Of a stretch of 64,000 nucleotides of DNA, positions 41,129-55,200 are shown one piece after another. The notes under the pieces are model-generated. The model saw only the letters and a list, made by a program, of their open reading frames with translations. It had not been told where the DNA came from and ran no database searches. The DNA comes from Trichoplax sp. H2 (Eukaryota > Placozoa > Uniplacotomia > Trichoplacea): assembly GCA_003344405.1 (NCBI GenBank), contig NOWV01000003.1, positions 434,001-498,000 of the forward strand. The letters run 5' to 3'. The position numbers and the translations under genes were made by a program. The stretch's first letter is position 1. The number at the start of each line of letters is the position of its first letter.

Positions 41129-44100
41129 GGTAAACCCTGTAAGAATGAAGGTAAAGCAAAAATCATTTAATGTATAAAATACTGTAAATGAAATAATACT
41201 GTGTGAGAAACAGCAAGTTTTACTATATAAGACTGCTTAGGTGGATAAACCAATATACCGTGGTGTGCACCAAGATGGATAACAGTACGATGTACTCATA
41301 AATTAAGAATGGGAAGTCACTATTACTTTAATGATGATGCAAATTATATTATTATTTACTTTATTAATATCTATGACCTAAACATTTAAAATTTAGGATA
41401 CAGGTTTCACTGTTTATTGCATCGCAATTGATATGCACGGTATTGTAAAAAAAATACGTAATTATAATTATAAGGTAAAATTAGATGATTATACTGAAAT
41501 TAAATCTATCTTAAAATCATTAAATATGCCTATATTACATAATTACAGTATAAAGATTTTATACAGTTAATAAATCAATGAATATTTTTTCTTAAATAAT
41601 TATACGCGTATAATTTAAGTTAATCGCATCAGATAACGAAATTATTTAAACTATTAGTAAATCATTTATTCATAGACGTAGAATCTATAAGCAAATTTTA
41701 CGAAGCGACAACATTGATGTGCAGTTCAATAAAGTGGCATAAGTCGATGAATGATATACAGTAATAGTATAGTACTACGCTTATTTGAAATAGAAATATT
41801 CTGATCCTTTACTTAGATATTGATCGCAATAAATTGGGTTTTCAACCCTAAATCTTATTAAAAGCACAACCATCATTGAGTAATTATTCACAACCAATTA
41901 ATTAAAGAGTACAGTACAGTATAGTACTATACTGTACAATGTAACGTACGACTATTTAGCTCGTACTTCATACTATCTATAGTACTGCATTGCTGTACGA
42001 AAATTTATTTGAGAAACAACAGTCTACGATATGAAATAAGTGTAGATGGTAAAATAAGAAAATAAAACTAATCAGTGGTTGCTTAGAATAGTAAGAAATT
42101 GAGCATCGTTAGCAACGAAATCCTAGACGTACAGTACTTTACCACTTTTCAAAATTTTATTATTGAAAATGTACACAAAATAATGATCGCTAAACGAAAT
42201 TAATACGAATACTGTACTAGTAATACTTTCGTAACACAGTCAAGGAGGTTTTAGCCTAAATTTTTAAAAACCAAGTTAGGTTTTTATAGATTTTGTTAAT
42301 ATATAATACTAAAGAACAACAAGTCGTTTTCGACGTTAGCACAGTACTTAGTATAGGCGATAGACTAGGGTTTAGTACGAACTGCACATAAATAACGTAG
42401 TAATATTTTAGTGATAAAATGGTAATGCTAGCTTAGATAGGCGTTTTTTGTCGCTCAACATCACTTTTTCGTACGACAAATGTTGCAGTAACCTTTTACA
42501 GAAAACAGATTAAAATTAATTTAACCTACATTTATTTTGGAAAATGTTTCCGATTAGATAAAATTTATGAAACGTAATAAATGCTTAAAACATTTAACCT
42601 AACCTATTCCTTCCCTAAATACAGTATTTCTATCAGAACCTTGCTGCCATAACTGATTATAAATTATAATGTTACTACTACCAAAGAAGTAGAAGAGCAT
42701 TTCATTTCCATCAGTATTAATCCTTGGTAATCCTTGATGACAAAATTTTTAGATAGTAGAATGTACTGTATTGTTCGTATTTTACTTCGGCTATTCGGAG
42801 GGTCCGCAGCATTTGTGATATTCATAATTGATCTTGACATATATACGTGTAAACGTCTAATTTACGATAGGTATTTCTACAGTTGTCGTTAGTCTTGCTA
42901 CATATGCCAATTCATTCCGTGTTTAGATTGATTAACGTTAACCCGTTTTACTGTCAGGACAATTTAGTAATAATACTGGATATACGGTACAGAACATATC
43001 ACAAATAACAAGGACAAGATTCAGGTTATAACTGTAAATAAATATTATTATTATATTACCGATATACGCCTTACTTCAAGCGTTAAAACTTCTTTAAAAT
43101 GCAGCAGATGTCTTGCTGGATAAAATACGTCAATGAGTGGAGATATACATATACTATTTTCGCTTACTACTTCATATTTAAAAGCATAAGTGAAAAATAT
43201 TAAATGACATGATTCAATAATAAATAAATATGCGATGATGAAGAAAGAAAAAATGTACACTACAGTACTATACTATACTATTTTTATTTATATCAGTGAC
43301 TTCTGCTACGGACAGTACGGATCATGAAGGTACGGTATTTATTTATTTTATTTTATTTTATATGCCTGAGCGCATACAGTACAGTACAGTACAGTACCGC
43401 GTATATTGAACCACGATTTCATGGGCGTGGCAAGCCCTATACTGTACAATGTAAATGTACAGTACACCATATAGTACCACACTGTGCGTACTAGTTGGAA
43501 ACTGTCCTGTTCAGCCATAGTGTAGCCGTCAATTAGGTCTTTCAATTTTTTAAACTTACATTGAATTTGGCTAAAATTTCTCGAATAATTACAACCATGA
43601 GCAACTGGCACTTTTTATAAAATTTTTACTGCATTATTGAATTTAATTTATTTCTTTGACATTTCGAATACAAACCATCATCAGTCACTGATGCGTGTAC
43701 GGTCGGTTCAAATAGTATACTGTACAATGTACAAGTGATGATGAAATAGTGGTCTACTGTACAGTTAGACTACAGTACTACAGTACGGTACAAGATTGAG
43801 TGCCGAGAATCGGTTCATACTGTTACAGTACTGTACACTGAGTGTACAGTACAGTATAGTGTTCAGTCTGTCCGTTATCATACAGTAAACGTCGTACAGT
43901 ACAGTACAGTAGAAAGGAGCAGCGGTTTACTGTACAGTACAGTACAAAGCCAAAAATATACTGTACAGCCTTATACAGTACTGTATACTGTACTGTACTG
44001 TACAGTACGTCAAGTAACATATAGTACACTACAGTATTAATCTAGTAACACCTAGAATCTTGGATAATTCCTAGCCAAAGAAAATACGTTTATGTCTGAT

Positions 44101-44717
44101 TATAAATTATCATGTAAATCCAGTCGATCATCATTAGTAATTAATTGGCTTTGGGTATATAAGCAATTTTTTCATACTGGAAATTGCAATAACTTTAGGA
44201 TATTAATATATTCGTTGTAGGACTGCTTAAAACGCGGTAGTTTTGTTTTCCGTACAGTGTACACTGTACCGTACTGTACAAGTTCCTGCTCATCGACAGC
44301 ACATGAAAGTACAGCTTAAAATTTTAAACTAAAATACTAGTATAGTACTGTACCATGGACTACTAGAAGAAGGCAGGTTTTCTTCTAGCGTACAGTACAG
44401 TAGATTACTAGTAATCCATGACTGCATGCGTACAGTACATTTGTTTTCCAGTACTGGTTTGACTTCTAGATTTTATGTACTGTATGTACTGTACAGTACA
44501 GTACGGTACTGTACACTATACTGTAGTTGCTTTGATGTATTGTACTGTACAGTATAATAACGTACACTGTACACAGCAAGCATTTCTTCAACAAAAATTC
44601 TCGACAGTTAACCAAGATTACAAATTAAGAAACAGCCGCATTGACTTACAGTAATAATCCTTCAGCATTTTCATCTACAAAAGCGTGAATAATAAATAAA
44701 TTATTCAGCTTTGCAGA
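41129..44717. other. 3.6 kb divergent gap, RFFL / THOC5, GTACW-rich
   Basis: The left two thirds are AT-rich with scattered GTAC units (41908-41945, 42125-42140). The right third (43260-44570) is the largest GTACW field in the window. ORFs at 43051, 43348 and 43823 are noise or read through the repeat. A ttattttattttatttt run occurs at about 43340-43365. No gene is supported. Confidence 0.55.
43373..44570. repeat. Large GTACW field upstream of THOC5
   Basis: Clusters at 43373-43398, 43780-44035 (densest), 44255-44285 and 44465-44575, with units in both orientations and unique DNA between. It ends about 150 bases before the THOC5 start. Confidence 0.85.
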
Positions 44718-47700
44718 ATGAAACGGAGAAAGACAATAAAGGGGCAGCAAGCTAATAAAGAATCTTCGCCTGCATCACCTTCCGTGAAGATTAAGAAAAG
44801 CAGCGATGAAGTTATAAAAGCTGACGACGAAGCTCGAGAGAACAAGGATGACGATGAATTAATTTTGCAGGATCTAATCGACGATCCTTCAGTATTTATT
44901 GATAAATTTAATCAACATTGCGAAGACATCAAACGATCTATGCAGGCAATAAAGAAAGTAAAGCTATACTCGGCTGAGAATTCTGTAAGTTCATGGTAGT
45001 ATTTTATCGATAAAGGCTCAAAATCGTAAATACGAATTCATACACGTGTTTGCCTTTCGCTCCGTCCCTATTTAATATACAGTACAGTAGGTCAAACGAG
45101 TAATAATTATAATTATAAGTATTGTAAGTCAAATTTTTAATTTATTTACAATCTTATCGCAGAACACTGAAGTCAAGGAGGGATGATTACTGTCGTATTT
45201 AAAATTAATATTAACCATGAAAATGTAAACACTAGAAATGAGCTTGCGTTACAACGGAAGAAGCATCATTTTACTCTTACTTGCATAGAAACTATTACCG
45301 TAGTTTTCAGCTTATCATGTTACCAGATCGTCTTATTTGATGACTAAATCGCTGTTTGATACTAGACCAGAGAAGTTGCGAAAATAAAACCTCAAGCCTT
45401 AATGTCAATATTGTCCCTACGAGAAATTAATAGAATCTCTCAGATGTTATGCAAAAATGCTAAAGATTCTACGCAAGAGGTAAGAACATCTCGTCGAAAT
45501 TTAACGATCTGATCCATGAGCGATATGTAATCACTTATTTTATGTTCGCAAAGTCTTAGATTATTTATTACTATTTAATATGCATATCATATATCTTCGA
45601 TAATTATTATCACCAATAGGCCAAGCAAAAATGCGAATCAGTCCAACTGCAATTGGAGAATTTACTATATGAGATTGTTCATTTAAAAGAAGAAATCTCT
45701 AAATGTGGACAATTTAAGTAAATGTTCTTCTCTTATTGTTAATACAACTTTTCTTATCATTAGTAGTCAGTACTTTGCAAACAATTTCATTTCACTTAGG
45801 CCGTGTGGCGATGATATAACATTGCTCGAAGTAGAAGAATTTTATCGAGTAGCTCCTGAAAATATATCTTTACCGGTTAGTACGAGTATTACATTGATCT
45901 ATTTCGAATATCTATTAAAGCTAGTTTGAAGTTGTTTAGACTTACGTACTTAGATATTATTTTTATGCTATATTTAAGAATAGTGTTACGAACTGTAAAA
46001 TATATACGTGTGGTATTATAAAATTATTGACATGAGCAATCTGCCAATGAAATAAAGATACACTTATGGTCTCCGTTACTTTCAATTTCGTAGGAAAGAA
46101 CCCGTCATGATCCGCATCAATTGAAGTTGGCACAGTTACAGTGGGAGTTGCAAGAACGTGAAAAGTAAGCGTCAAGTTGTCAATGCTAGCTGCATTTTAA
46201 AAATGCGATAATAAATTTTAGTTGTCATACTGTAGCAAGTATAGAGTGACATTCTTAATTATTCTGTTACTTGATTTGTACTTCATCTTTTATTGGTTAT
46301 TACTAGATTAGCTGAGAAATGTAGGCTAGCAAAAGAGGAAAAAGATAGATTGATCAAACGAATCGAAGATAAACGGAAACGAATCAGGAATTTAAATCCC
46401 TTGTTAGATAGTGTGCTTACGGTAATTTTTATATACAGCCTTTAGTTGTATTTATATCTTAATTGTACAACGTAGACAAGCATTTACAATTTAACCTTTC
46501 ATTATAGCGTTACTTATTCCGTTTGCATTTACGTAATATTTTTACTTTGTAAGAGGATATCAAGTTGTAGTTATATCTTACCCACCTTTCTAACTTTAAT
46601 TTGTTTAAACACTATTAGACCTAGCAGTTTAATAATTATAACATTGCTATAAAAATGATTAATTTGATTCTTATTCACAACTCACAAGGCTACACGGCCG
46701 TTACAAGACTATCTATCTTTAAGCATTAGTCAGGTAGACAGTTCTTCCTCTGCACGATATTTACCTAGGTAAAGCGCTGAATAAATAGTATACTTTTACT
46801 GATAGTTGATGCTAATTGAAAATCAATTTTTTATGTTAGTACTAGGGTTTAAGATCCTATAAACTAAGCTACTAATTTTTTATGTAGACCATTATACTTC
46901 TTATTTGTACAAGCCAACGCATATCAGGAAGCAAATGGTAAGCAAAACTTACTGCTGTTATAGCATAAGAGTTCAATGCACGTCATAGCAAATTACTACG
47001 CTGTTGTATTAAAATAATTTTTTGCTCCTCCTCCTATATCTTTCTATTACCAAACACGTACCAAATACTAACCTATCATGCATGCCTGCTTCCATGCTAG
47101 TATTCTTTCAACACTTGCGTGTCAGTGAAGCATGCTACATTAATCATACTCAACAGCCAACATCAATAAGGGTCTTAGCACTTTGTTGATAGGTTATTGA
47201 TATCGGTTTTGGCTGTACATTTATTAACTCCTTTTGAATTTATTAATCTGGACCCGTTTCTGACTTTGGTTCGATAATAGACTCTGATATAGGTGTAACT
47301 ATTACTGGTGATCTACACAAGGCAAAACAATTTGATCAAAATGTTGTCGAGGAATCTATTCGAAAAGCCTCCAGCTCTCAATCGGTAATAGCTTGTGATG
47401 TAATGTGGATAGTTCTATATAGCGTAAGATCTATAACTTAGATAATAATTACCAGGGACAGGGAAATAAGAAGAATCTGGAATTAAAGAACCTATTAACC
47501 CCACACCCATTAAGCGTTTCTCTTAGGTTAAAAGAGTCAGGTTGTTTGACGTCTTTCATCTCGAATTCCAACATTGGTTATTGTAGTATTAGTATCATTG
47601 ATTAACCTCTCTTTTTTACTATATCAGATGGAAATTCAATGGCTTTAAGTGTTTATTATTATCCAATCTTAAATATTTGCGCTGTAAAAGGGGTGAAAAT

Positions 47701-50059
47701 TGAAGTGTCATTTAAATTACCAGATGTCTCTAGCGTAAGGTTAGATCAACTAAATAATAATTTTCCTTAATGTAACTGAACAGTATGGTAATATTTTTAA
47801 TGACCTCTCCAGGCAAACAATTGAAGATTCAAGTCTACTATCTTGCCTCTTTCCGGGTGATACTGGTAAAGATACACCGAATGCTACTAATCATCAGCAA
47901 TTGCAAAGCCTAGGGTACCTCGTGGTCATATATATAATTTACTTTGTCAACTATTACTTTGTTCAAATTTATAAGGACTATGTGCACTGTTATTGATAGA
48001 TTGCCGAGTTTCAATCAATTTGTGAAGGAAATTGGTAATCCTTACATATGGGCTCAGTCAATTACGGGATTGCAATTTTTTTCGCTAGAAAAAGAGGTTA
48101 CTTTTTCCCAAAATCTAATAATTAAAACTGTTTTCAAAGTATAGGCGACATCCTTCAGATGGAAAATTCTAATTGCTGCTATACCTTTAATGCCAGCATC
48201 CTTATATCGTTAAAAATAGTAGCAGTGTACCTCTAATAATAATTTCGACCATTACTGGTCTAATAACTTATCTCAGTTATTGACCTAGTATTCCTAAAAT
48301 TGCTACTATTCGAGATGTTTGTTATATTGAATTTCAGCTTCAATCATCTCCTTTGTAATTACCGGGTATTTTGTTTAATATAGCTTTTAGTAATATGTAT
48401 ATGCAATTATTTTACAAGCTTCACTTTCATTATTTACTTTATATTCAGTAGACAGATTAACTGATAGATGCACATCGGTGCGTTTTGATACGACTGGAAT
48501 GCTACAAATTTACTATCAAAACTCTAAATTAGAAAATTTGACTTGAATTATTTCTTAGATTCGCTAGAAAAATCGGATACTTTTATATCGATATTAAGAA
48601 CATGTGTATTTGTTTCTACTTCAACTGTTTAGTATTTGAGAATAGATTAACAGTAATTCTTTATATTATTGTGCAACATTACCGTAGTGGTGTTAGAGTT
48701 ATAATGATATCTGGAATTATCCATCAATAAAACAGCGCCAAATTAAGTAAAAGTAGATACACACGTAATAGATATGATATAGGAATACTGTGTATTTTCT
48801 AAATATCCATAATAATCACTGAGCTATTCATCACTCAGGAATTGCCGATGGAACCTGCTGGTGCAGATTTATTGCCGAATGTGGTAAATGCTATTTTGGC
48901 TAGAACGAAATCGAAAGCCAGCTTACTTAAGCAACTGATTGCTTTAGGTCTGTTGTATTATATATATATAATTATTAATATAGTAGAAGTATTGTCATTG
49001 CGACAAGATAATAACTGAACTATAAAAGCAATTGTTAGAAAGCACTAATGTCGTACAAAGATTTATTTCTTTATTACTTTTTCTTAACAGAAAACTTGCA
49101 GATGTTTCCTACAAACTCAGATGGAAAACTATTTCCTATTCATACTTATTCGCAGATCAAAGAATTTAAAGTCGGCACCGACGTAAATATCGAGGTATTG
49201 CAAACATACATATTATTAATGAGGGCGTTGTTTTTGTAGTAATTTTTTGTGTAAAGAATGTCACCTTTCATTGTATACTTTTCAAAAATATAATTTGTAG
49301 TCTATGAAGAAGATGTCTGCCATATTAAATAAAAAATTGCAAAGTGGTAACACTACTGCAGTATCTATTAAGTTTTCGTACCGCCGAGGTATATTGGGCC
49401 AAATATTGGAAATTAAAAAATTCGCTACAATGAATTGATTTCTTGATGAGCTATATCTAGGATTTAATGCTTCAATAATATAATATTTCTGTAGTAAAGC
49501 TATATGCTGTCGTTCTGCTGGAACCTGATTATCCAGTTCACCCACCGTTGACTAATATTACAATTTCCAGTGATCAAAGGGAATTGACCGCTAATATCAA
49601 CGCAGATATTAAGGTGAAATTAGAGGAACATGCTTTTATTTCTTAAAGATTGTATCTATCGACGTTTAGCGATTGATCGCGTAGCTTTTGCGATAAATTT
49701 TATCTCTTATTAGTGCATCGAAGCGGAAATCAACGTCTTTTATCAAGAATTGCTGGAATATGATTCTGCTGATTTCATGCTGACTAATATCCTAAAGCGC
49801 TTACAAGTAAGAAATAAATTATCTGTAAATTTATCGTTAACAGATTTTAAATTTGATATTGAGTTTTTTACCTCGTTTTATTGTGCAGGTTTGTTTTGAA
49901 ATTTGTATTGAATCAAGATTAAAAGAACTACGCGATAAGCCTGTTACAGATTTGCCTCAGCGAATGATTCTTCAGTCATGTAGAGGTCGTGACCGAGTTA
50001 AACCGTATAAATACCTCGAGAATCCTGGTTGTTTTACGACTAGGTCAACAGCTTTATAG
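44718..50059 (+). CDS. THOC5: THOC5, THO/TREX mRNA export complex subunit
   Basis: THO subunit that couples transcription to mRNA export in the nucleus. The N-terminal exon is Lys-rich ([17 protein letters not shown]), a likely nuclear localisation signal, then [20 protein letters not shown]. Coiled-coil exons follow: [78 protein letters not shown]. Then come [59 protein letters not shown] and [17 protein letters not shown]. Near 48855 there is [14 protein letters not shown]. The end is [19 protein letters not shown], stop 50057-50059. Every block aligns in order with human THOC5, with about fifteen introns. Confidence 0.93.
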
Positions 50060-52222
50060 CATTGTACTTTATAAATTATATTGGTTAATATAAACTATCT
50101 TTTGTTGATAATACAATTTAACATTATGACTCCTTGGGTGCAAGTGCCACGAGGCTTTCTGTATAAAGAACTATTACTAGTGTCGATTCTTACTATTGAA
50201 TCCTTAATAGCAATTTTAGCTGCTTATCAGCATAACACGCTAGTCTTCCCGGAAGTTTATAATACAATGCGTAAAATTTAAACTGTGTTAATAAATATAA
50301 ATTAAGAAAACGTTATTATATAAAGTTAAAATTTGATCTATAGTATATTTTATCCCGTGAAATGTCTCAATTATCACTTTCTTGTTATGCATAGTTTGAA
50401 TCATACCTACGGTAGTGACTTACTACAGCACTCTATCGCTGTTCTTTTTCCGTAGCCGTCCATAAGCCTCCGGATTCCGAGAATTTGGACGTTTATTGCG
50501 TTTATTGCGCGTCCTACTGGAGTGCGAAGTAGTGACATGAACAACTGTATAGGTTATAGTGTTTTCTGTATGCAGCTTGAATACTGCAAAAGTTTCAGTG
50601 ATGTCTCGCTACAGTGTTAGCCTGTAACTGCAGCTGCATTATTGTGCTATACAAAAACAATAATATCGGAGTTGATATTGCTCTTCCTAACGAGGAGAAA
50701 TTCTTACGCAGTGCTGAAGGCAGTTACTTCAGTTATGAGCACAAGACTATAGTTTATTTGTAGTTACGCATAAAAGAATACTGGCAAGAGACAAGAAGTT
50801 GTCTAAGTAATCAAACTTAACATAAAGATGTATAACAACGACATAAAAAATGATCACTTCTGCTTTTATCCACATTATAAATTAAAAATGACGTACTGCA
50901 TACTTATTCTGTAAACTGTAACTGTAACTAAATTACAATTACGAACAATAGTAACGAAGGAATCAACTAAAAGTATTGCCTTATAATCTTCAATAGTAAA
51001 CCACTAACTCATACTCGACGTAATCAATGCGTAGCATCGTATAGAAGTTCCATATCAATGTAAATTCCGCATAATTAAATCACGAAATTGTCTGCCTTAA
51101 AAAATCATAAACCTTTTGCAAAAGCTCTACGTGTTAATTCTATTGTAACTGGCTGCTATCTGTGTAGCAGGTATTCAAATTATTGAAATTAATTTCAATT
51201 CTAGCACGAAAATAATATACTATACATATTAACTATACATCATTAATTAGACAGAATAACTTTATTACTCAAATTTAATAAGAACTGATATCGTATCTGT
51301 TCGCTATGAGATTCACATTCGACAAAAAAATTAAAATGTTGAACGTAATAATACATTGTGATTAAATTTATTGATAATCTGCTTATCGATAAGAGTAACA
51401 GCTATCAAATCCAAATTAAGATCTGAGGCGATCATAATTAATTGCGTAAGACTGATATCCGATTTAGGGAACCTTATGAGATTATGACCAGCATCAATTT
51501 TAGCACATACAGCATTTACTTGAAAGCTACTTCGCATGATCATTTTTTATAAGAAATATTTACATATATCATGATTTTAAAGATAAGAGTATCTTATTTT
51601 GCACGTACTAATACTGTGAATTAATATTTACGTTCCTTCATTATGCTTAAAGGTAAAATATATCTACATGTATTGGCAATCAATCAGGCTGCAATCTATC
51701 TTAAGTATTAATACTGATTTTTATCTCTGAGCGAAATCAATGCTAATCATCAAGAAATTAACATAAGTAGGTAGCTACAAAGAGTACACTTTATCAAAAA
51801 TATACAATGTACAAGAAATTGTAAAATATTTTTAGAGACAAATTTATAGATAACAGTAATATATTTTACAATAATAATAATACCAGTCGGTTCAGACGGA
51901 GGTATGAACAACTACAGAAGAACTAATTTAGGTATGGAAGCTAGAATATAATGAGATCTCTTACTGCTAAGTCAGTATAAGGAAAGCAGGAGTTCAGAAT
52001 TCATATCGTACTAGAGAGATGTAATGCGATAATAGATACCATAAACATATAGCATTGTATCTAAATTACTTATTAGAGATTCGAAATGTGTTTAAGATTT
52101 CAATTTGTGAATGCACATATTATATGATAATCTTATTATTGATTATGCAAATCAAAGTTAATGTGATTTCTAGAGATAAAAATACGAAGATTTAATTCTT
52201 TACGTTGATGTTAAAAAATTTT
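50060..52222. other. Tail-to-tail gap, THOC5 / SAM-RA gene
   Basis: Mostly AT-rich. Two weak minus-strand candidates lie here: an open exon at about 50424-50613 with a very basic tail (RTRNKRNKRPNSRNPEAY), and the 70-residue ORF at 51331-51543. No GTACW array is present. Confidence 0.5.
51331..51543 (-). CDS. Unrecognised 70-residue ORF
   Basis: Starts MIMRSSFQVNAVCAKIDAGH, followed by SLTQLIMIASDLNLDLIAV and a final basic strand. The helix pattern recalls a winged-helix or PCI-type end, but this is only an impression. No partner exon was found, and it may be a chance ORF or the last exon of an unseen gene. Confidence 0.25.
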   Translation of the reverse strand: MIMRSSFQVNAVCAKIDAGHNLIRFPKSDISLTQLIMIASDLNLDLIAVTLIDKQIINKFNHNVLLRSTF

Positions 52223-55200
52223 TCAAAGTCTTGAACTTTGTAATCTATTAATACTTTCCAATAATTGTGGCGCTTCTTCACATATTACAGAAAGGATATT
52301 GTTAACATAAACTTGTAAAAACTCCTTTTCTCTTTCCTTTCTTTGCAAATCTTTAATTAATTCATTCTAACAGTTGTAAAAAGACAATTTGGTAATTAAT
52401 TATAATAGATCGGTATTACTAATAGCATTATCTGAATCGAAAAAACTTAACATAATGCAAAAATTACCTTATTTTTATCGTTTAACGATGTATGATTAGC
52501 TGCATCATCTGAATTGGAAAAAAGAAGGCATACTAATATGAAATAGCTAATATACATACCAATGTATACCTAATATCTATAAATAGTTACCTTGAACTTG
52601 AATGCCTTGCAAGCGTTCTGTTATATCATTGCCCGTCGCATATTTTTGTAATAATCGCAATGCTCTATCACGTTCACCAGTTAGAGTTGTTAATTGATCG
52701 CCCTGAATAATATTTAGAATTGAAGAATCCCAAGAATATAATTTAAATAACACATTTATCTATTATTCTTGTGTTCTAATAAATGTTTTAGTAGAATTGT
52801 AAAGGGGCCGTATACGAGTATTAACATACAAAAAGTCTTATAGATCTGCAAACTAAGGGCGATCTATTACGGTCATGCTTGTACAATTACTGCGATATGA
52901 TCGAATCAAATATTAACATAAAATATTCTGGAATCTAATTTCTATAACGTTAGCTACTTAATAAGAGATGATTTCACCTTGAATAAATAGTGTAAGCCAA
53001 TATTAGCTTTTTGCTCTGGAATTTAAATTTTTAATAAAAGGGGTTGTAATAGCTAAGATTTATAACCATTGCATCATTCAAGGCATACCGAAAATTTTAT
53101 TACAATGTAAGATTAACCTGTATCTGAAATTAGCTGCGAAATTTTAGAACTATAGAAGCAAGTAGTATTTTATGACTCCGATAAAGAATATGGTAAGAAA
53201 AATAAGGGGTGCTAGGTTACTTATAAAATTAGAGCACTTAAGGAAAGTTATATAGCAAATTAGCGTAATATTTAATTTGGGATTAATACAGTCGAGAAAA
53301 GGTACATTATAAGAGTAAATTAAATAAGATAATGCTACTGTCAGGATCGATTAATCATGGCTTTAACCAACTGATGAGATTATATTCAATATATTTAACG
53401 TTAAGAACTTGCTAGATTTTCAATGCTAGGCATACNNNNNNNNNNNNNNNNNNNNAACATTATGATCTTATATAGAAGATGCCTAGTATAGTAATATCCT
53501 AATATACGAATACTTATCATATACCGTTTAAGTACTGTATTGTATTACATTCATAATGTACGACATCATGACTACATATAGACGACATGCTATACATATA
53601 AAGACATTATCTCAATCCCATCTAAAACCTATAAATACCCTTGTACGCTAACTCGTTAGTCAGTTCCTACATTCCTGCTATCTCAAATACCTTATCTATA
53701 ACAACCATATCATTGTTAGCCTGTAACTTGTATCTCAATAAAATCCTTTATACCTTCTATCATCGTCTACCTTAAAATACTTTACGCTACTTAAAGAAGA
53801 TATCATTACACTAGGTTACTTATAAAATTAGAGCTCTTAAGGAAAGTTATATAGCAAATTAGCGTAAAATTTAATTTGGGATTAATACAGTCAAGAAAAG
53901 GTACATTATAAGAGTAAATTAAATAAGATCATGCTACTGTCAGGATCGATTAATCATGGCTTTAACCAACTGATGAGATTATATTCAATATATTTAACGT
54001 TAAGAACTTGCTAGATTTTCAATGCTAGGCATACAATGGCTATGAAATGAGTACTTATGACCCAGCAGGGATAAATTTTTTCGTTGCTAATAATTTAGTA
54101 TCCAGAAGAATAGATGATAATAACAGTAAGTTGCATTAAACAAGGAATAAAATTACCTTAGACTTGTTACTATTTTGCAGTTGCTGAATTTCTTTATCCT
54201 TTAGTGCTATGACAGCTTTTAATTTATCAATTTGTCCCTAAAAATTATAATATAATTTTAAAGAAACGATTCATGTACATAAATCTAATTATCTTAACAA
54301 TCTTCATAAACAACGATTTAAAAGTATTATATACCATAAAGATCAAAATATCATGACTATTGTAGCTCAATTTTCTTCACCTGTTTGTCGTCTAATTCTT
54401 GAGAATGAATTTGCTGAGCATTTTCTAAATCGACCTTAGCGTTGGTACTTATTATACTATTTTCTATTGCCAACGCAGCTCTTTTTTGCAAAGCGGTAAC
54501 TATGTTTCTTAGCTGATTGATCTAAATGAAGGGTAGACCTTATTCAGTTTCAAAATAATTTTGTTTTATTTCGAAATTAAAATATGCTGACCAACCTCTG
54601 CTAAAAGTTTTTCCAGTGTTGGGGAATCATTCATTTCTTTTTGTAGTTTTTGGATAAAAGCGATATTACTTTGATTAACAGGGATCGTGATTGGCTAAAT
54701 TCGAAAGAATTATTTCTAAAATTAATAGCAGTCAGCTTTATAATCATACTGTAATTCCTTAAAAATTTTTCAATTAGATGAGGAATAGTAACTACTAAAT
54801 TTTTCAAAGTTTACTAAACAGAATAGTATAGCCTTACCCTTTCTTGACTATTTGTAGGCGGATAATCATTATTTTTACTGCAAATAATAAAAAACGATAA
54901 AGCAATCATGATACTTATGTAAATATTCTCTGTACAAACCTTAATATCAACTCCACATCTTCCCCACTTGAAGACAAACTAGAAGAAGTGCTACGTAGTT
55001 TAGACCTCTTCAAGAGCAAAACTTGTACATTTTGATGATGAACGGCATGTAAGCATTCCTCTTCATCGAATATGCGATTTCCTAGAATAAAACAAATATT
55101 TTAATTATTAAAGTTTCATCTTCACTTCAATTTAAGCAATGCAAAAAATTTACCTCCATGAGTCAATTCGACTAAGCACCAGTCTTGTAGATTATCTATA

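Noticed and set aside
43348-44029. Minus ORFs at 43348-43611 and 43823-44029
   Set aside because: Largely built from GTACW repeat or with no recognisable protein features.
50424-50613. Minus-strand open exon ending in a basic tail
   Set aside because: It has an acceptor-like site and a stop, but no upstream exon and no family; 62 open codons alone are weak evidence.
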